6,490 bases of DNA, taken from NCBI GenBank assembly GCA_002476495.1, contig DLKL01000050.1, positions 1 through 6,490 of the forward strand, written 5' to 3'. Within the stretch, counting starts at the first letter, position 1. Every line of letters begins with the position of its first letter. The notes beneath the pieces are model-generated. The model searched no databases, was not told the DNA's origin, and saw only the letters and a list, made by a program, of their open reading frames with translations. This DNA comes from Lachnospiraceae bacterium UBA7589 (GTDB taxonomy: Bacteria; Bacillota; Clostridia; Lachnospirales; Lachnospiraceae). Shown here one piece after another: positions 5,651 to 6,490 of this stretch. Made by a program: the position numbers and the translations under genes.

Positions 5651-6490
5651 TTATAATAAATTAATTGTAGCCTTGTTAAATACGATGTTGCTTCCACCTG
5701 TTCCAAGCAGACCTTTTACAGAATTTTCATCACTATCCTCTGACAGCAGATAATCATCTCTATTGTTTATTATCTTTAGCATTTGTTCAAAATATGTCAC
5801 GAAAAGCCTGTACTCATCGTATGTAAATCTGACTTGGGGGCTATATCCTGTATTCTTATCTACGGTACTATATGAAAACTCAGCTGTAGGAATTGCTCCC
5901 TTATATGTGTTTTGGGCTATGGGCCTGTCATTTTTTGCTGTCACAGTTATTCCATCTGAAGCAACACCGTTATTTAAGGTATCAATCACCTTTTCCACAT
6001 AATTTTGTGTTTCCTTAAACGGAGGTACTCCGCCATATTTTTCTACATTACCTGTGCCCGCGTTATAGGCAGCTATCATGAGCCTTTCATTTCCGTCATA
6101 CATATCTGAAAGCTGTCCGAGCAGCTTTGCGCCACCCATTATATTATCATATGGATTGTATGCATCCTGTACACCAAGATACCTGGCAGTTGAAGGCATA
6201 AGCTGCATGATTCCCATGGCGCCTGCCTGGGATGTCGCATCTGCCCGGAACCGGGATTCATTATATGCGATAGCCTTTAATAAATCCTCTGATATATTAT
6301 ATTTTTCTGATGCCTCTTTAAATATGTCATTCAGGCTGTATGTATTTTCAGCTTCATTACAAGCGGCCCTCTCAACATTAAGTATGTTCTGAAAGGTATT
6401 CATTGATATATCCTTTCTCACAGCATCTGTTCTGTCTGCCGCAGCAGTATATTGAATACTGTTATCTAAATAATCATATCCATCTATATA
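5651..6490 (-). CDS. SLT-family lytic transglycosylase, 5' end probably outside window
   Basis: Peptidoglycan-cleaving enzyme of the Slt70/MltE-type lysozyme-like fold, which cuts MurNAc-GlcNAc bonds to leave 1,6-anhydroMurNAc. Numbering from the GTG at 6421, the catalytic Glu is E55 in the motif NESRF, followed by GAMGIMQLMPSTA (67-79), AAYNAGTGNVEKYGG (117-131) and TQNYV (138-142); these are the standard family motifs in the usual order. Residues from about 150 to 256 match no domain I know. The start is uncertain. GTG 6421 has no good ribosome site. ATG 6403 has AGAAAGGA seven bases upstream. However, the frame has no stop through the 23 codons between 6421 and the window edge, and these read like protein (Asp, Tyr and Ala rich), so I annotate it as open at the 5' end. 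No signal peptide is visible in the part seen. The stop lies 18 bases before nnr. Family assignment is firm; start and cellular location are not. Confidence 0.88.
   Translation of the reverse strand, partial: YIDGYDYLDNSIQYTAAADRTDAVRKDISMNTFQNILNVERAACNEAENTYSLNDIFKEASEKYNISEDLLKAIAYNESRFRADATSQAGAMGIMQLMPSTARYLGVQDAYNPYDNIMGGAKLLGQLSDMYDGNERLMIAAYNAGTGNVEKYGGVPPFKETQNYVEKVIDTLNNGVASDGITVTAKNDRPIAQNTYKGAIPTAEFSYSTVDKNTGYSPQVRFTYDEYRLFVTYFEQMLKIINNRDDYLLSEDSDENSVKGLLGTGGSNIVFNKATINLL
6404..6418 (-). promoter_or_regulatory. Candidate ribosome binding site for an internal ATG of the transglycosylase
   Basis: On the minus strand AGAAAGGA (6418-6411) is followed by a seven-base spacer and ATG at 6403. 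If used, it gives a 250-residue protein. It competes with an upstream start beyond the window, because the frame stays open to the edge. The match is moderate and could be chance in purine-rich coding sequence. Confidence 0.35.

Noticed and set aside
6078..6392. A 104-codon open frame on the plus strand opposite the transglycosylase
   Set aside because: It is antisense to conserved catalytic motifs and is explained by the coding bias of the real gene. The same holds for the other plus-strand frames, such as those at 1501-1788, 2311-2553 and 3098-3328.

Overview
The window is a tightly packed run of seven protein-coding genes, all on the minus strand, so transcription reads from high to low coordinates. 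AT-rich DNA, strong AGGAG-type Shine-Dalgarno sequences, a YebC with the MSGHSKFANIKHKK N-terminus, and a nnr-alr-mazF order all suggest a low-GC Gram-positive bacterium of class Clostridia. Lachnospiraceae is my best guess. That placement is inferred from general resemblance, not from a search.

In transcription order the genes are: (1) an SLT-family lytic transglycosylase whose reading frame is still open at the right edge; (2) nnr, a fused NAD(P)HX epimerase/dehydratase; (3) alr, alanine racemase; (4) a MazF/EndoA-type mRNA endoribonuclease with no antitoxin gene beside it; (5) a soluble CorC/TlyC-type protein with paired CBS domains; (6) a YebC/PmpR/TACO1-family protein; (7) a membrane-anchored protein I do not recognise. 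Gaps are 18, -11 (overlap), 72, 16, 6 and 22 bases, so the set probably forms one transcription unit. Its promoter is not visible and would lie to the right of the window. Just after gene 7, at the left edge, lies what looks like one half of an intrinsic terminator. No intergenic stretch approaches 300 bases.

Two genes serve the cell wall: Alr makes D-alanine for peptidoglycan, and the transglycosylase cleaves peptidoglycan. Nnr repairs damaged nicotinamide cofactors, while MazF and YebC act on mRNA stability and translation. The mix looks like a housekeeping operon, not a mobile or defence island. I saw no tRNA, rRNA, CRISPR, insertion sequence, attachment site or riboswitch.

For alr, mazF and the CBS gene, the Shine-Dalgarno position shows that the longest possible frame is not the real gene, and shorter starts are given. 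The observations most worth a second look are the antitoxin-less mazF with a TTG start, the unrecognised membrane protein, and the transglycosylase with no visible export signal and an unassigned C-terminal third. I found no convincing new multi-gene system.
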